Assembly (NCBI GenBank): GCA_009746045.1
Contig: RPFO01001451.1
Coordinates: 1 to 63,253, forward strand
From: Mesostigma viride
Lineage: Eukaryota > Streptophyta > Mesostigmatophyceae > Mesostigmatales > Mesostigmataceae
Length of the DNA stretch: 63,253 bases
Direction: 5' to 3'
Part shown: positions 56,081 through 63,253 of the stretch, in pieces
Layout of the letters: every line of letters starts with the position of its first letter
How positions within the stretch are numbered: position 1 is the stretch's first letter
Notes under the pieces: generated by a model
Told to the model about the DNA's origin: nothing
The model's input: only the letters and a program-made list of their open reading frames with translations
Database searches by the model: none
Program-made: the position numbers and the translations under genes

Positions 56081-56175
56081 ATGTGTCGCTGTGTGAGCGC
56101 ACCTTGCCACCCTTTATTGACAAACTTTAAGTGTAATCTAAAAGCGACAACTTCCGGATTTGTCGATACCGCGCA

Positions 56176-57101
56176 TCAATCCACCGCAATCATTTCGTTG
56201 GGGTGGACGGGGGTGAAGCCCGGTGCCACCCCGTTGTCCACCAGCATGTAGTACGTCATGAACGCCTCCAGCCAGCCCAGCCGCTGTCTCCGTATCGCAT
56301 TTGGGGACTTGTCGCTTGCCGCCTCCACTCTCACCCTGTGTATGCATGTGTCCGCCACCGTCGTGCCCGCGTGGGAGTCTAAGACGCGCAACTGCCGCAC
56401 GTACGTCCTCCATTGGGGCATGTAATCCAGCGCGACGATGGAAAGCGTCTCCGCATCGGCCGCCTCCCCCCCACTATGTCTACCATGCTCTCGACCACGT
56501 CAGTGGCAATCCTGTCCAGTCCCACCACGAGGGATTCGTGGTCGCGGATAGCTCGCACCACCTCGGGGTGCTGGTAAATGTAGAGCGTGGAGTGGCGCTG
56601 GAATCCCAACTTGCGCACCTGCTTGTCCAGTCTCCACAGATCCACAGGCGTAAAGGGAAACCTTGTCGCAGGGTCCTCGAACCGTCCGGACGCGATGATG
56701 TACTCCGCCAGTCTCACCGCGTCAAACCCGACAACCTGTCGCGTGGGGCGCACGAACTTGAACACCCTCTCTCGACAGGGCAGCGTGTCCATCGTGATGG
56801 GATCCTCCTTGTTGGACACACGGACCGCAAGGTGGTGGCCTATTGTCCGCTTGGCACGGGCGTAAGGGAGCACCTTCCGCCTCACCCACCTCTGGATGCG
56901 GAGGGCCTGTTGGTTGCAATACACGGCACACTCCAGCTCCCTGCGTGTGGCGCTCCTGAACGGCCGCAGTCCTTGCATGAGGGCTATCTTTCGCAGCGTG
57001 TCCCGTCTGGCCTTGCCATAGTAGTCCAGTGGTATGGTGGATGCTGCCCTGACACTGAGCCTAACGTCCTTGACGTCCGCGGCCACGCGAAACTGCTTCA
57101 T
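56176..57101 (-). CDS. U-box-like domain protein, one frameshift
   Basis: ATG at 57101. The natural reading runs to VDIVGG, where a C7 run (56466-56472, plus strand) shifts the frame; it resumes as EAADAETLSIVALDYMPQW in the ORF ending at 56176. Corrected length ~308 residues. The centre (residues ~100-165) has NKEDPITMDTL ... FKFVRPTRQVVGFDAVRLAEYI ... FEDPATRFPFT, with the two half-motifs DPITM and DPATR-x-PF arranged as in U-box-like folds common in giant viruses. This suggests an E3 ubiquitin ligase-type role, not proven. An IQ-like stretch (ALRIQRWVRRKVLPYAR) precedes it. Confidence 0.65.
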
Positions 57102-57317
57102 TCCTTATGGTACAGTACGTCCACACAATCCGGATGCGGACGTAGACGCCACAGTGTGTGGGAGTGACAAGCGCTGTTGCATTTTTTTCTCTTGGATGCT
57201 TGTATATAAACGAAAATACCGACCTGCCTGGTGTGCTAGCAGTCACAGCGTGACAAGGGCCAGCATCCTCCACGCGCCTCGGCCAAACAACAAATGACAA
57301 CCAGCGTTTAAAGAGCG

Positions 57318-58352
57318 ATGGCGTATGCACTTCACGGTCGTGTCACCCTGCCGAGACATCATCGACCGTGCCAGGCGTCCAACGAGCACCCAGACAAGTG
57401 GGTGTGCGTGGGACGCAAGTCTCGCGATTCGAAGGTGACGAAGATATACAATGAGGAGATCCTCCTGTACAATCATCGACAGAGAGACGAGACGCTCGCC
57501 GTGAGGAACGTGTGCCCTCACCGCGGGGCGCGCCTGTCGCACAATTGCAAGGTGGAGGACGGTTGCGTCCGTTGCCCCTACCACGGGATGTACTGGGGCA
57601 AGCAGAACAACGGCGACAACTATTTAGACGCAAAGGAGGACACAGACTTGGTCTGGGTGAACGCCGGCATCGGCAATGGAGAGTCGCCCCCGCCGACCAT
57701 GCCGGAGTTTGCCGACGACGGATACAGGACGTTCTCGTACTCGACGCGCATGCAGGCCCATCCCATGATCGTCATGGAGAACTTATTGGACCACGTGCAT
57801 CTCCAGCACGTTCACAAGGTGAAGATCGTGGACGCCAAGAGCACTGACGTGACGACCGAGAAGGGCGGGCACGCGAGCCCCCTCGTGGGGAAGACCGTGT
57901 ATAGCTATCCCGTGTCCGCGGATGTTGCTGGACGCGCGCTCCTGTGGCTCATGCCGGAATTTGGCAAGGCTTCTCCGGCGCCCGCACAAGGCGCGATGAC
58001 CATATCAGTGGACAACGAGTTCCACCTGCCCTACACTGCGAGTCTGCGTTTCAGGATATCAGGACACGAGAAGCCCGTGTTTGTCCTGTGGTTCAGCGTG
58101 CAGCCCTACGAATCAAACAAGTCCCTCGTCACCTGTCGAGTGTCTCGCAACATCCTAACGGCCCCAGCGTGGGACTTCTTGTTCTGGCTGGTCAACGCTC
58201 TACCGCTGCAAGAGGACAACGACATCGTAGCGAACGTCGTTGCAGAGGAGTGGTGGCGCAATCGCCTAACCCCCAGTGACGCGTTCGTGAATCTGTACAG
58301 GGACAGAATGAGGAAGGTATACGGCATCACGTGCCCCGAGCCCTTTGCGTAG
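57318..58352 (+). CDS. Rieske-type non-haem iron oxygenase
   Basis: 344 residues from ATG 57318. Rieske [2Fe-2S] ligands C66-x-H68 and C86-x2-H89 (NVCPHRGARLSHNC ... RCPYHGMYWG), then the mononuclear iron site D158-x2-H161-x4-H166 (LLDHVHLQHVH). Both centres of a ring-hydroxylating oxygenase are complete, so it is probably active as a mono- or dioxygenase. Family resemblance is to single-subunit Rieske oxygenases such as the pheophorbide a oxygenase/choline monooxygenase groups; substrate unknown. No reductase is encoded nearby, and no C-terminal membrane helix is obvious. Preceded by tatataaacg at 57193. Likely captured from a host or bacterium. Confidence 0.9.
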   Translation: MAYALHGRVTLPRHHRPCQASNEHPDKWVCVGRKSRDSKVTKIYNEEILLYNHRQRDETLAVRNVCPHRGARLSHNCKVEDGCVRCPYHGMYWGKQNNGDNYLDAKEDTDLVWVNAGIGNGESPPPTMPEFADDGYRTFSYSTRMQAHPMIVMENLLDHVHLQHVHKVKIVDAKSTDVTTEKGGHASPLVGKTVYSYPVSADVAGRALLWLMPEFGKASPAPAQGAMTISVDNEFHLPYTASLRFRISGHEKPVFVLWFSVQPYESNKSLVTCRVSRNILTAPAWDFLFWLVNALPLQEDNDIVANVVAEEWWRNRLTPSDAFVNLYRDRMRKVYGITCPEPFA

Positions 58353-58569
58353 ACGTGTATTCAGGGACTTTCTTAAGAAACGACCACTTGTACTTCACAC
58401 CCTGTCTGGCGGTGTGTGCAGTGCCCCCTTTATGCAAGTGGCACCTCCCTCTGACTACGGGGTTATTGCATCTCCCAAGATGTTTTGTGCGACCTCCGCA
58501 CTTTTTTTTATTATGTATGGGAGCAAAAAAAACAGTTAATAAATGAAAACACTCATTCACATAGTTCAA
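58327..58569 (-). CDS. Small Cys/His-rich basic protein
   Basis: About 80 residues; the frame opens with TTG at 58569 and contains no ATG, so the start is unresolved (several A/T homopolymers upstream could hide a frame change). Core: C-GGRTKHLGR-C-NNPVVRGR-C-HLH, a compact C...C...C-x-H motif of a type seen in small viral and eukaryotic zinc-binding proteins. Overlaps the 3' end of the Rieske gene tail to tail. Confidence 0.45.
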   Translation of the reverse strand: MNYVNECFHLLTVFFAPIHNKKKCGGRTKHLGRCNNPVVRGRCHLHKGGTAHTARQGVKYKWSFLKKVPEYTSTQRARGT

Positions 58570-58794
58570 ATCACTTGTTGCATCTTATAATCGTTACCGT
58601 GCGCCCGGGTACAACAACAAATCAAAGCACACTACAAAGGACAAAGGATGCACACCACTTTCAAGCCTGTCCCCGCGCCGCGCCCCATCCCCATCCCCAT
58701 CCCCATCCCGTTGCCCGTGCCGATGCCTGTGCCGCGGCCGCGCCCCAGGCCCAGACCCAGACAGCCGCGGGAGGCCAAGAAGAAGAGGACCGGA

Positions 58795-59088
58795 TTAGAG
58801 ACCGGAAATGACATCGCGCCGGTTCTCGGGGGTGTTTGCGAGGCCGTTTGCCTTCAACAAGCCGTCCACCCGTCTCTTGGCCTCCACCATCGCGTCACTC
58901 AGCGAGCCACCGGTCTCCACGTGCACCTTCTTCACGAACTTGGCCCACGGGTTCTGCGCCCCTATCTTGCTCTTTGCCTTTGAAACGACCCGGCCGTCCT
59001 TCCTCCGCACCAGTTTGTCGCTCGTGAGCCCTCCGCTCGTCCTGGTCGCCCTGCCCTTCATGACGTCAGCTTTGCTCCCGACCGGCAT
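58795..59088 (-). CDS. Small basic protein with GGLT-type module
   Basis: 97 residues from ATG 59088 (the frame opens earlier with GTG). N-terminal: GSKADVMKGRATRTSGGLTS, followed by DKLVRRKDGRVVSKAKSK, matching the module at the start of the protein at 22912-23595. The C-terminal half is helical (WAKFVKKVHVETGGSLSDAMVEAKRRVDG). Such modules occur in giant-virus proteins. Probably a DNA-binding or virion core protein. Confidence 0.7.
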   Translation of the reverse strand: MPVGSKADVMKGRATRTSGGLTSDKLVRRKDGRVVSKAKSKIGAQNPWAKFVKKVHVETGGSLSDAMVEAKRRVDGLLKANGLANTPENRRDVISGL

Positions 59089-59125
59089 CCGTATATCGCG
59101 TATACAACTCACCGATATTTTTTAA

Positions 59126-59554
59126 TCAAAAACGGTTACGCTTACCCGCGAGTCCCCGCCTACCAGGCATGACGACGGTCTTGGCGGCTCTCATGACCCA
59201 ATCGACAATGGCGTCCGGCCCTCTGTAAAGGATGCCCGCGCCTCGTTCTCTCAGTCGGCGCAGTTTATCCATAGACACGAGCCACGCCTGCTGCAGGTTC
59301 CGCTCCATCACGTTGGCCTCCTGTAGGTCTCTTCTGTACTGGGCAGAGGGGACGTCGCCCTTCGCCAACACCTTGCCCTTCGCCAATGCCTCCAACGCCC
59401 CGCCGAAACGATACGACAGGATCCCCGATGCCGCGTGGTAATTATGCTCCATGTCCGGCGTCAGCACCGCAGCGGCTCGGGAGCGGTGTGCGCGGTGCAC
59501 CGTACGAGCGCGTCGTGGGGTGCGCGTTTTCTTTGCCGCCATGTTATAATACAT
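59126..59554 (-). CDS. Small basic protein of unknown function
   Basis: 142 residues from ATG 59554 (alternative ATG 59542). Strongly basic N-terminus (AAKKTRTPRRARTVHRAHRSRAAA) and basic C-terminus (PGRRGLAGKRNRF) flank a helical core. No motif recognised. Placed next to the basic 58795 gene, 37 bp apart, both on the minus strand; both may be virion DNA-associated. Confidence 0.65.
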   Translation of the reverse strand: MYYNMAAKKTRTPRRARTVHRAHRSRAAAVLTPDMEHNYHAASGILSYRFGGALEALAKGKVLAKGDVPSAQYRRDLQEANVMERNLQQAWLVSMDKLRRLRERGAGILYRGPDAIVDWVMRAAKTVVMPGRRGLAGKRNRF

Positions 59555-59680
59555 GCGTGTGTTTTTATATTCGCGGAATATATGTTTACTAAGCCGGATG
59601 GATCATTTGCAGTGATTACCTGGTAGCATATGGCGCGCTTATCTCAGCGGATAACATTTCTCCGCCACAAGTAAACAGCC

Positions 59681-60565
59681 ATGGCGTCCCAAGCACTTGT
59701 GAGGTATCTGCAGCCTTCGCGCGATGTGCCGGGGGAGGACCCCTTTGCTGGCAAGATCAGAGTGACGCCAGATGGCAAAATATCCGTGTTTGACCTCATC
59801 TCGTCAACGGGCATGAAGAACCCCAGGCAAGTATTTGGCGATTTGGCAAAGGATTGGAAGGAGGATGAGGTTGTCCAGAATCTGGACAACTTCAAGTTTC
59901 CCGGTGCCGGTCAGCGAGAGACCCCAGTCACAGACCGACGAGGTGCCATAAGGATAATTCAGATACTGCCATGCAAGAAGGCCGCCGCCTTCCGCCACCA
60001 CATGGCAGTGCTGCTGGAGAAGTACCTCGACGCCGACCCGGCGCTCATCCAGGACCTGCACAACCGGTACCGCGACAGGACCGGCGAGGAGTTCGTGCCT
60101 CTCCCTCGCCAGCAAGTGTTGGAGGCCCCTCGCATCAAGAGCTGCGAGAAAACCAAGCTGGACATGCGCGCCATCAAGGAGAGCAGCGCCAAGCCGGTGC
60201 CCGCTCGAGTGTACGCCGCCGTCAACAACAGTTCCAACAAGCTGGCAACGGGGTACGAGCACACAGCAGACTACCGCAAGGACCAAGGGCTCACGAAGAA
60301 GAGTCAGGCCACTCGCGACACGTTCACGGACGGCATGTGTGGTCTGTCGATATTCTTTCACGAGCAGCACAAGGCCATGGTGTCTAAGGGTGGCGACCCC
60401 GAGAAGTCGGCCCTCTCCATAGTGGAGATGTTGGCACCGGGGCTGGAACAGTTGGGCCACTACGAGGAGGCTCGCGAGTACCGCGGCCCCGAGTTCGCGG
60501 CAAACAACAAGCGTCTTATGCTAGAGAACCAGGCATGGAACAGGGACAAGAGGATAAAAGCGTAA
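59681..60565 (+). CDS. Tandem paralogue A, anti-repressor/BRO-like N-terminal domain
   Basis: 294 residues from ATG 59681. N-terminal ~110 residues (GKIRVTPDGKISVFDLIS ... FKFPGAGQRETPVTDRRGAIRIIQILP ... AAAFRHHMAVLLEKYL) look like the MSV199/KilA-like DNA-binding modules found in phage anti-repressors and giant-virus Bro proteins, by eye only. The C-terminal half (RVYAAVNNSSNKLATGYEHTADYRKDQGLTKKSQATRD) is shared with the next gene. It may act in gene regulation. Confidence 0.65.
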   Translation: MASQALVRYLQPSRDVPGEDPFAGKIRVTPDGKISVFDLISSTGMKNPRQVFGDLAKDWKEDEVVQNLDNFKFPGAGQRETPVTDRRGAIRIIQILPCKKAAAFRHHMAVLLEKYLDADPALIQDLHNRYRDRTGEEFVPLPRQQVLEAPRIKSCEKTKLDMRAIKESSAKPVPARVYAAVNNSSNKLATGYEHTADYRKDQGLTKKSQATRDTFTDGMCGLSIFFHEQHKAMVSKGGDPEKSALSIVEMLAPGLEQLGHYEEAREYRGPEFAANNKRLMLENQAWNRDKRIKA

Positions 60566-60655
60566 TTGCAATCATAATAATGATAATGGACAACCTTGAA
60601 ACGGTGGCGCGCTTATCTGGAGCGATACAATTTCTACAACAACAATAAATCAATC

Positions 60656-61573
60656 ATGGCCTCCAATGCAGTTGTGAGGTATTTGCAACCCTTGCGCGAT
60701 GGGTCTGGTGAGCAGGATCCATTTGCTGGCAAGATTCGCGTGACCCCGGATGGCAAGATTTCGGTTATTGATGCTATCAAGTGCATGATATTTATGAAGC
60801 CGGATGGATCGTTCACAACTAATTCATTCAGACACGCAAGCGAGGCCTTCAAAAAACTGTGCTCGGCCCATGAAGAAGTGTACGATGCCATCGTACACTT
60901 CCGTTTCACCGGCCAAGGGCAACGAGAGACGCCTGTCACTGACCGACAGGGAATCATAAAGATAATCCAGGTCCTACCCGGCAAGAAGGCCGCCGCCTTT
61001 CGCCAGTCAGTGGCTGTGCTATTGGAGAGATACCTGGACGCGGACCCGGCTCTAATTCAAGAGTTGTTGGATAGGTATCGCGACAATACCGGCGAGGAGT
61101 TTGTGCCTCTCCCTCGCCAGCAAGTGTCGGAGGCCCCTCGCATCAAGAGCTGCGAGAGTAATAAGCTAGACATGCGCGCCATCAAGGAGAGCAGCGCCAA
61201 GCCCGTGCCGTCCAGGGTGTACGCCATCGTCAACAACGCGTCCAACAAGCTGGTGACCGGCTACGAGCAGACCGCCGACTACAGGAAGGACCAGGGGCTC
61301 ACGAAGAAGAGCCAGGCCACTCGCGACACGTTCACAGACCCCATGTGCGCATTGACCGAATTCTTCCATTTGCGGCACCAAGAGGAGGTACTTGCCGGGA
61401 AAGACCCCGAGAAGACGGCGCTGGTCATGGTGGAGGCATTGGCACCGGGGCTGGAAAAGCTGGGCCACTACAATAAGGCTCGCGAGTACCGCGGCCCCGA
61501 GTTTGCGGCAAACAACAAACGACTCATGCTTGAGAACCAGGCATGGAACAGGGACAAGAGGATAAAAGCGTAA
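60656..61573 (+). CDS. Tandem paralogue B, anti-repressor/BRO-like N-terminal domain
   Basis: 305 residues from ATG 60656. Roughly two-thirds identical by eye to the gene just upstream; C-terminal ~60 residues almost identical (EYRGPEFAANNKRLMLENQ). It differs in the segment after SVIDAIKCMIFMKPDGSFTTN, which is absent from copy A. Repeated upstream sequence (ggcgcgcttatct) precedes both genes, so both the ORF and its promoter were duplicated. Confidence 0.7.
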   Translation: MASNAVVRYLQPLRDGSGEQDPFAGKIRVTPDGKISVIDAIKCMIFMKPDGSFTTNSFRHASEAFKKLCSAHEEVYDAIVHFRFTGQGQRETPVTDRQGIIKIIQVLPGKKAAAFRQSVAVLLERYLDADPALIQELLDRYRDNTGEEFVPLPRQQVSEAPRIKSCESNKLDMRAIKESSAKPVPSRVYAIVNNASNKLVTGYEQTADYRKDQGLTKKSQATRDTFTDPMCALTEFFHLRHQEEVLAGKDPEKTALVMVEALAPGLEKLGHYNKAREYRGPEFAANNKRLMLENQAWNRDKRIKA

Positions 61574-61582
61574 TAATTATGA

Positions 61583-61795
61583 TTAATTGACCTTGTTCTT
61601 TTTCATCATCATAACAAGCAGGGCAATCGTAGCAATCAGATAAAGCAGCGGGATGGTCCACTCCTTAGCGGACACAAGAGGGGGGTCGCGTATGGGGGCC
61701 GTGGGGTCCAGCGGCTCCCTCCTCTTCAACTCGCCCAGACCCTCCACCACGGGAGGGGTGTTCTCAATACTAGAGGTGGACACATTGAACGACAT
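61583..61795 (-). CDS. C-tail-anchored small membrane protein
   Basis: 70 residues from ATG 61795. Polar, Pro-rich N-terminus, then a C-terminal helix (WTIPLLYLIATIALLVMMM) and basic tail KKNKVN. A typical small virion membrane protein. Confidence 0.6.
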   Translation of the reverse strand: MSFNVSTSSIENTPPVVEGLGELKRREPLDPTAPIRDPPLVSAKEWTIPLLYLIATIALLVMMMKKNKVN

Positions 61796-61830
61796 GAATG
61801 CAATTTATTAACAATTATACATCAGGGAAT

Positions 61831-62097
61831 TTATTCCTTAGGCGGGTGAGCGAGGCTGCGAATGGAGACCAGCTCCTCCTCACGTTCCATATTGAGGCTG
61901 TTGGGATGGTTGCGTTTGCGTTCGTTCCTGGGAGGGGACATGGCTCGATGGAGCATGCACTCCGCCGACTCTTTCGCGCGACGAGATCGACCAATCGACT
62001 CGTTTGACCCCTTTGTACAATGGTCGCGCAAATAAGATGCAAGTTTTGCTAAGCCTGTCCAAACAAGTAAAGACCCTACCAGCGCACCCTTGGTCAT
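61831..62097 (-). CDS. Small membrane protein, basic tail
   Basis: 88 residues from ATG 62097 (a GTG at 62121 opens the frame). N-terminal hydrophobic helix (GALVGSLLVWTGLAKLASYL) followed by a basic polar region. No motif recognised. The region has overlapping ORFs in other frames, so support is moderate. Confidence 0.45.
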   Translation of the reverse strand: MTKGALVGSLLVWTGLAKLASYLRDHCTKGSNESIGRSRRAKESAECMLHRAMSPPRNERKRNHPNSLNMEREEELVSIRSLAHPPKE

Positions 62098-62131
62098 GCA
62101 AATAACATACCATCCGTGCACATAATTTCTC

Positions 62132-62667
62132 TCAACTCATGGGGGGCTCAGTTAGCCGGGGTGTGCAAGACTTCAGGGTCCTCACATCCCTTGTAAGCTC
62201 TGAAATTACAGTCCTGGCATTGACCAAATCCGTCTGGGCGGTGGCCAATTGCGCCCTCAATTTATCCGCACTTATAGTCTGGTTCTTTGCAGCAATTTCC
62301 AACAGGTTTGCAGCGGCCTCCTTGTCAGCAATAACTCCTTGGAGGTCCTGGATCTGTTTGACAAGCTTGTTCTTGGCCCTTTCGTGCCTCTTCCTTGTGG
62401 CATCCTTGTCCTTCTTGTACTTACTGATCACAGTCTCCATCTTGTCCTTTATCTCCACAAACTGTGTGTGGACGGTGGCCACAAATTCCCTGGGAACAAG
62501 CACCTTGGATGGCAGAGGGCCCTCATTTAACCTCATTACCCGATTTCCGGCGGGCGAACAGGATTCGTGGACCTTGATCAGTTCCGATGGAGGAATGTTT
62601 TCCTTGTCGGAATCATAGCTGCACTCAGAGCTGCTCCCCCCTCCACTTTGCTGCCCTTTTCTTCCAT
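62132..62667 (-). CDS. Coiled-coil protein (start hidden by a homopolymer)
   Basis: The long ORF opens at 62680 with TTG. The nearest ATG (62667, MEEKGSKVEG) is in another frame and joins at a C6 run (62636-62641), continuing as SSSECSYDSDKENIPPSEL. Residues ~75-170 form one long coiled coil (FVEIKDKMETVISKYKKDKD ... NKLVKQIQDLQGVIADKEAAANL ... LRAQLATAQTDLVNARTVISELTRDV). Function unknown. Divergent from the 62691 gene. Confidence 0.6.
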
Positions 62668-62690
62668 AGCCACAGCCCAACTTCGTGCGG

Positions 62691-63122
62691 ATGGTAAAAC
62701 GAAATGAGAGCTTTTGCCAAGTCTGTGGGAATATGTTGCTTTTGCCCTGTAAAAAATTCCGACCAGGCAGGCAAATTTGTGACTGGGATATGAGGTGGCA
62801 AAAAGATCCCAGAGATCAGAGGTGGAAAAGTGCAGAAGTTCGAAAATATCAGCCCGAAATCCGACGCAGCAGATTAAAATATATATATAAAAATATAATT
62901 ACTTACAACAGAGTGAAATCACTCAAACCAAAGCAAACGCCCAGCTATAAACCTATATACAGAGCCATGTCAAAGCTCTATACTACGATAAGACCAATGG
63001 AAACGCCTAACGGGAGGAACCTAATAGCCCTGCTGCACCGCAAAATCAGCCCGCGTACGGCGGAGCATGATGTCAGCCATGGCCCGAGTCAGCGCCACCG
63101 ACAAGCGCTGACGCCAATATGA
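62691..63122 (+). CDS. Small protein with a zinc-ribbon half
   Basis: 143 residues from ATG 62691. The start (ESFCQVCGNMLLLPCKK) has C-x2-C and the pattern of zinc ribbons such as those in RNA polymerase subunit RPB9 and TFIIS, but no clear second C-x2-C follows. The rest is basic. AT-rich codons in the middle (atatatataaaaat) and a coding-strand overlap with the next minus ORF make the C-terminus doubtful. Confidence 0.4.
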   Translation: MVKRNESFCQVCGNMLLLPCKKFRPGRQICDWDMRWQKDPRDQRWKSAEVRKYQPEIRRSRLKYIYKNIITYNRVKSLKPKQTPSYKPIYRAMSKLYTTIRPMETPNGRNLIALLHRKISPRTAEHDVSHGPSQRHRQALTPI

Positions 63123-63253
63123 CGTCCAGGTCCGCGCCGACCATGGGGCCCGCTGGCCCTCCAGGTCCAGCCGGTCCTCCCGGAGCCGGCAACACTCCTT
63201 GAAGAAGGCGGAGGTCAGGGGCCCCATGGCCCCAAACTCCTCCAGGACAAAGG
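63021..63253 (-). CDS. Partial ORF at the right edge, possibly not viral
   Basis: Minus-strand frame open from the window end to a stop at 63021. FVLEEFGAMGPLTSAFFKECCRLREDRL ... RAPWSARTWTSYWRQRLSVALTRAMADIMLRRTRADF. Composition is unlike the AT-rich region just left of it, and the segment resembles C-terminal tails of eukaryotic repeat-borne ORFs. It may mark another mobile element or the host junction. Too little is in the window to name it. Confidence 0.4.
   Translation of the reverse strand, partial: FVLEEFGAMGPLTSAFFKECCRLREDRLDLEGQRAPWSARTWTSYWRQRLSVALTRAMADIMLRRTRADFAVQQGY

Noticed and set aside
58648-58983. Plus-strand ORF with Pro-Ile/Pro-Arg repeats
   Set aside because: It rests on ccccat and ccgcgc repeats, and its second half is antisense to the better-supported basic gene at 58795-59088.
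62132-62680. N-myristoylation site MGCGYG at the start of the coiled-coil protein
   Set aside because: The codon is TTG, and the natural ATG start lies in another frame joined at a C6 run, so no N-terminal MG is expected.

Overview
The window is Nucleocytoviricota (giant virus) DNA. It carries two tandem double-jelly-roll major capsid genes (5151-8372), an A32-type packaging ATPase (14597-15388), two MYND-finger proteins, a KilA-N fusion protein, several short single-pass membrane proteins, repetitive fibre-like proteins and AT-rich TATATATA late-type promoters. The capsid sequences (NFSRLD near the C-terminus, GMGGxRFAS at the end) look like the Algavirales/Imitervirales type. I cannot place the virus below phylum with confidence. 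A Rieske oxygenase (57318-58352) and the absence of any obvious animal-virus gene favour an algal or protist host, but this is inference.

Layout. 1-5100: modular repeat surface proteins. 5101-8372: two capsid genes. 8672-14163: MYND protein, a 58-bp TATA-hairpin array and a KilA-N/coiled-coil/Ala-Gly protein. 14597-24317: mostly minus-strand packaging and virion block (A32 ATPase, JAMM-like protease, membrane proteins, acidic and basic proteins). 24353-34897: one DDE transposase gene split by a 7.66-kb LTR retrotransposon. 34927-37279: small virion and membrane genes. 37341-53616: fibre and lectin-like genes, two of them split by foreign DNA. 53671-62667: nuclease, DUF5767-like protein, MYND, U-box-like protein, Rieske oxygenase, basic proteins and a tandem pair of related proteins. 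63021-63253: an edge ORF that may not be viral.

Three unrelated eukaryotic-style elements interrupt three viral genes, and each insertion can be read base by base. (1) An LTR retrotransposon, 26405-34059, with 472-bp LTRs and a 5-bp target duplication acggc. Its pol order reads integrase, protease, reverse transcriptase, RNase H, unlike the standard Ty1 or Ty3 order. (2) A 944-bp nested palindrome, 38860-39803, built as P-X-P-X'-P, with a 7-bp duplication tctggca. (3) A 9.3-kb element, 43371-52664, with 29-bp perfect terminal inverted repeats, a 3-bp duplication tgg, and an interior full of minisatellites plus one or two genes. In all three cases the viral reading frame continues across the junction once element and duplicate are ignored, so the insertions are recent. 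Together they suggest a viral region integrated in, or recently passed through, a eukaryotic genome.

At least 15 apparent frameshifts occur, nearly all in homopolymer runs, in viral genes, retrotransposon genes and cargo genes alike. The only two differences I see between the LTRs are also homopolymer-length differences. Uncorrected long-read consensus errors are therefore the simplest explanation, with real decay as the alternative. Frameshifted genes are annotated as single genes where the two halves clearly belong together.
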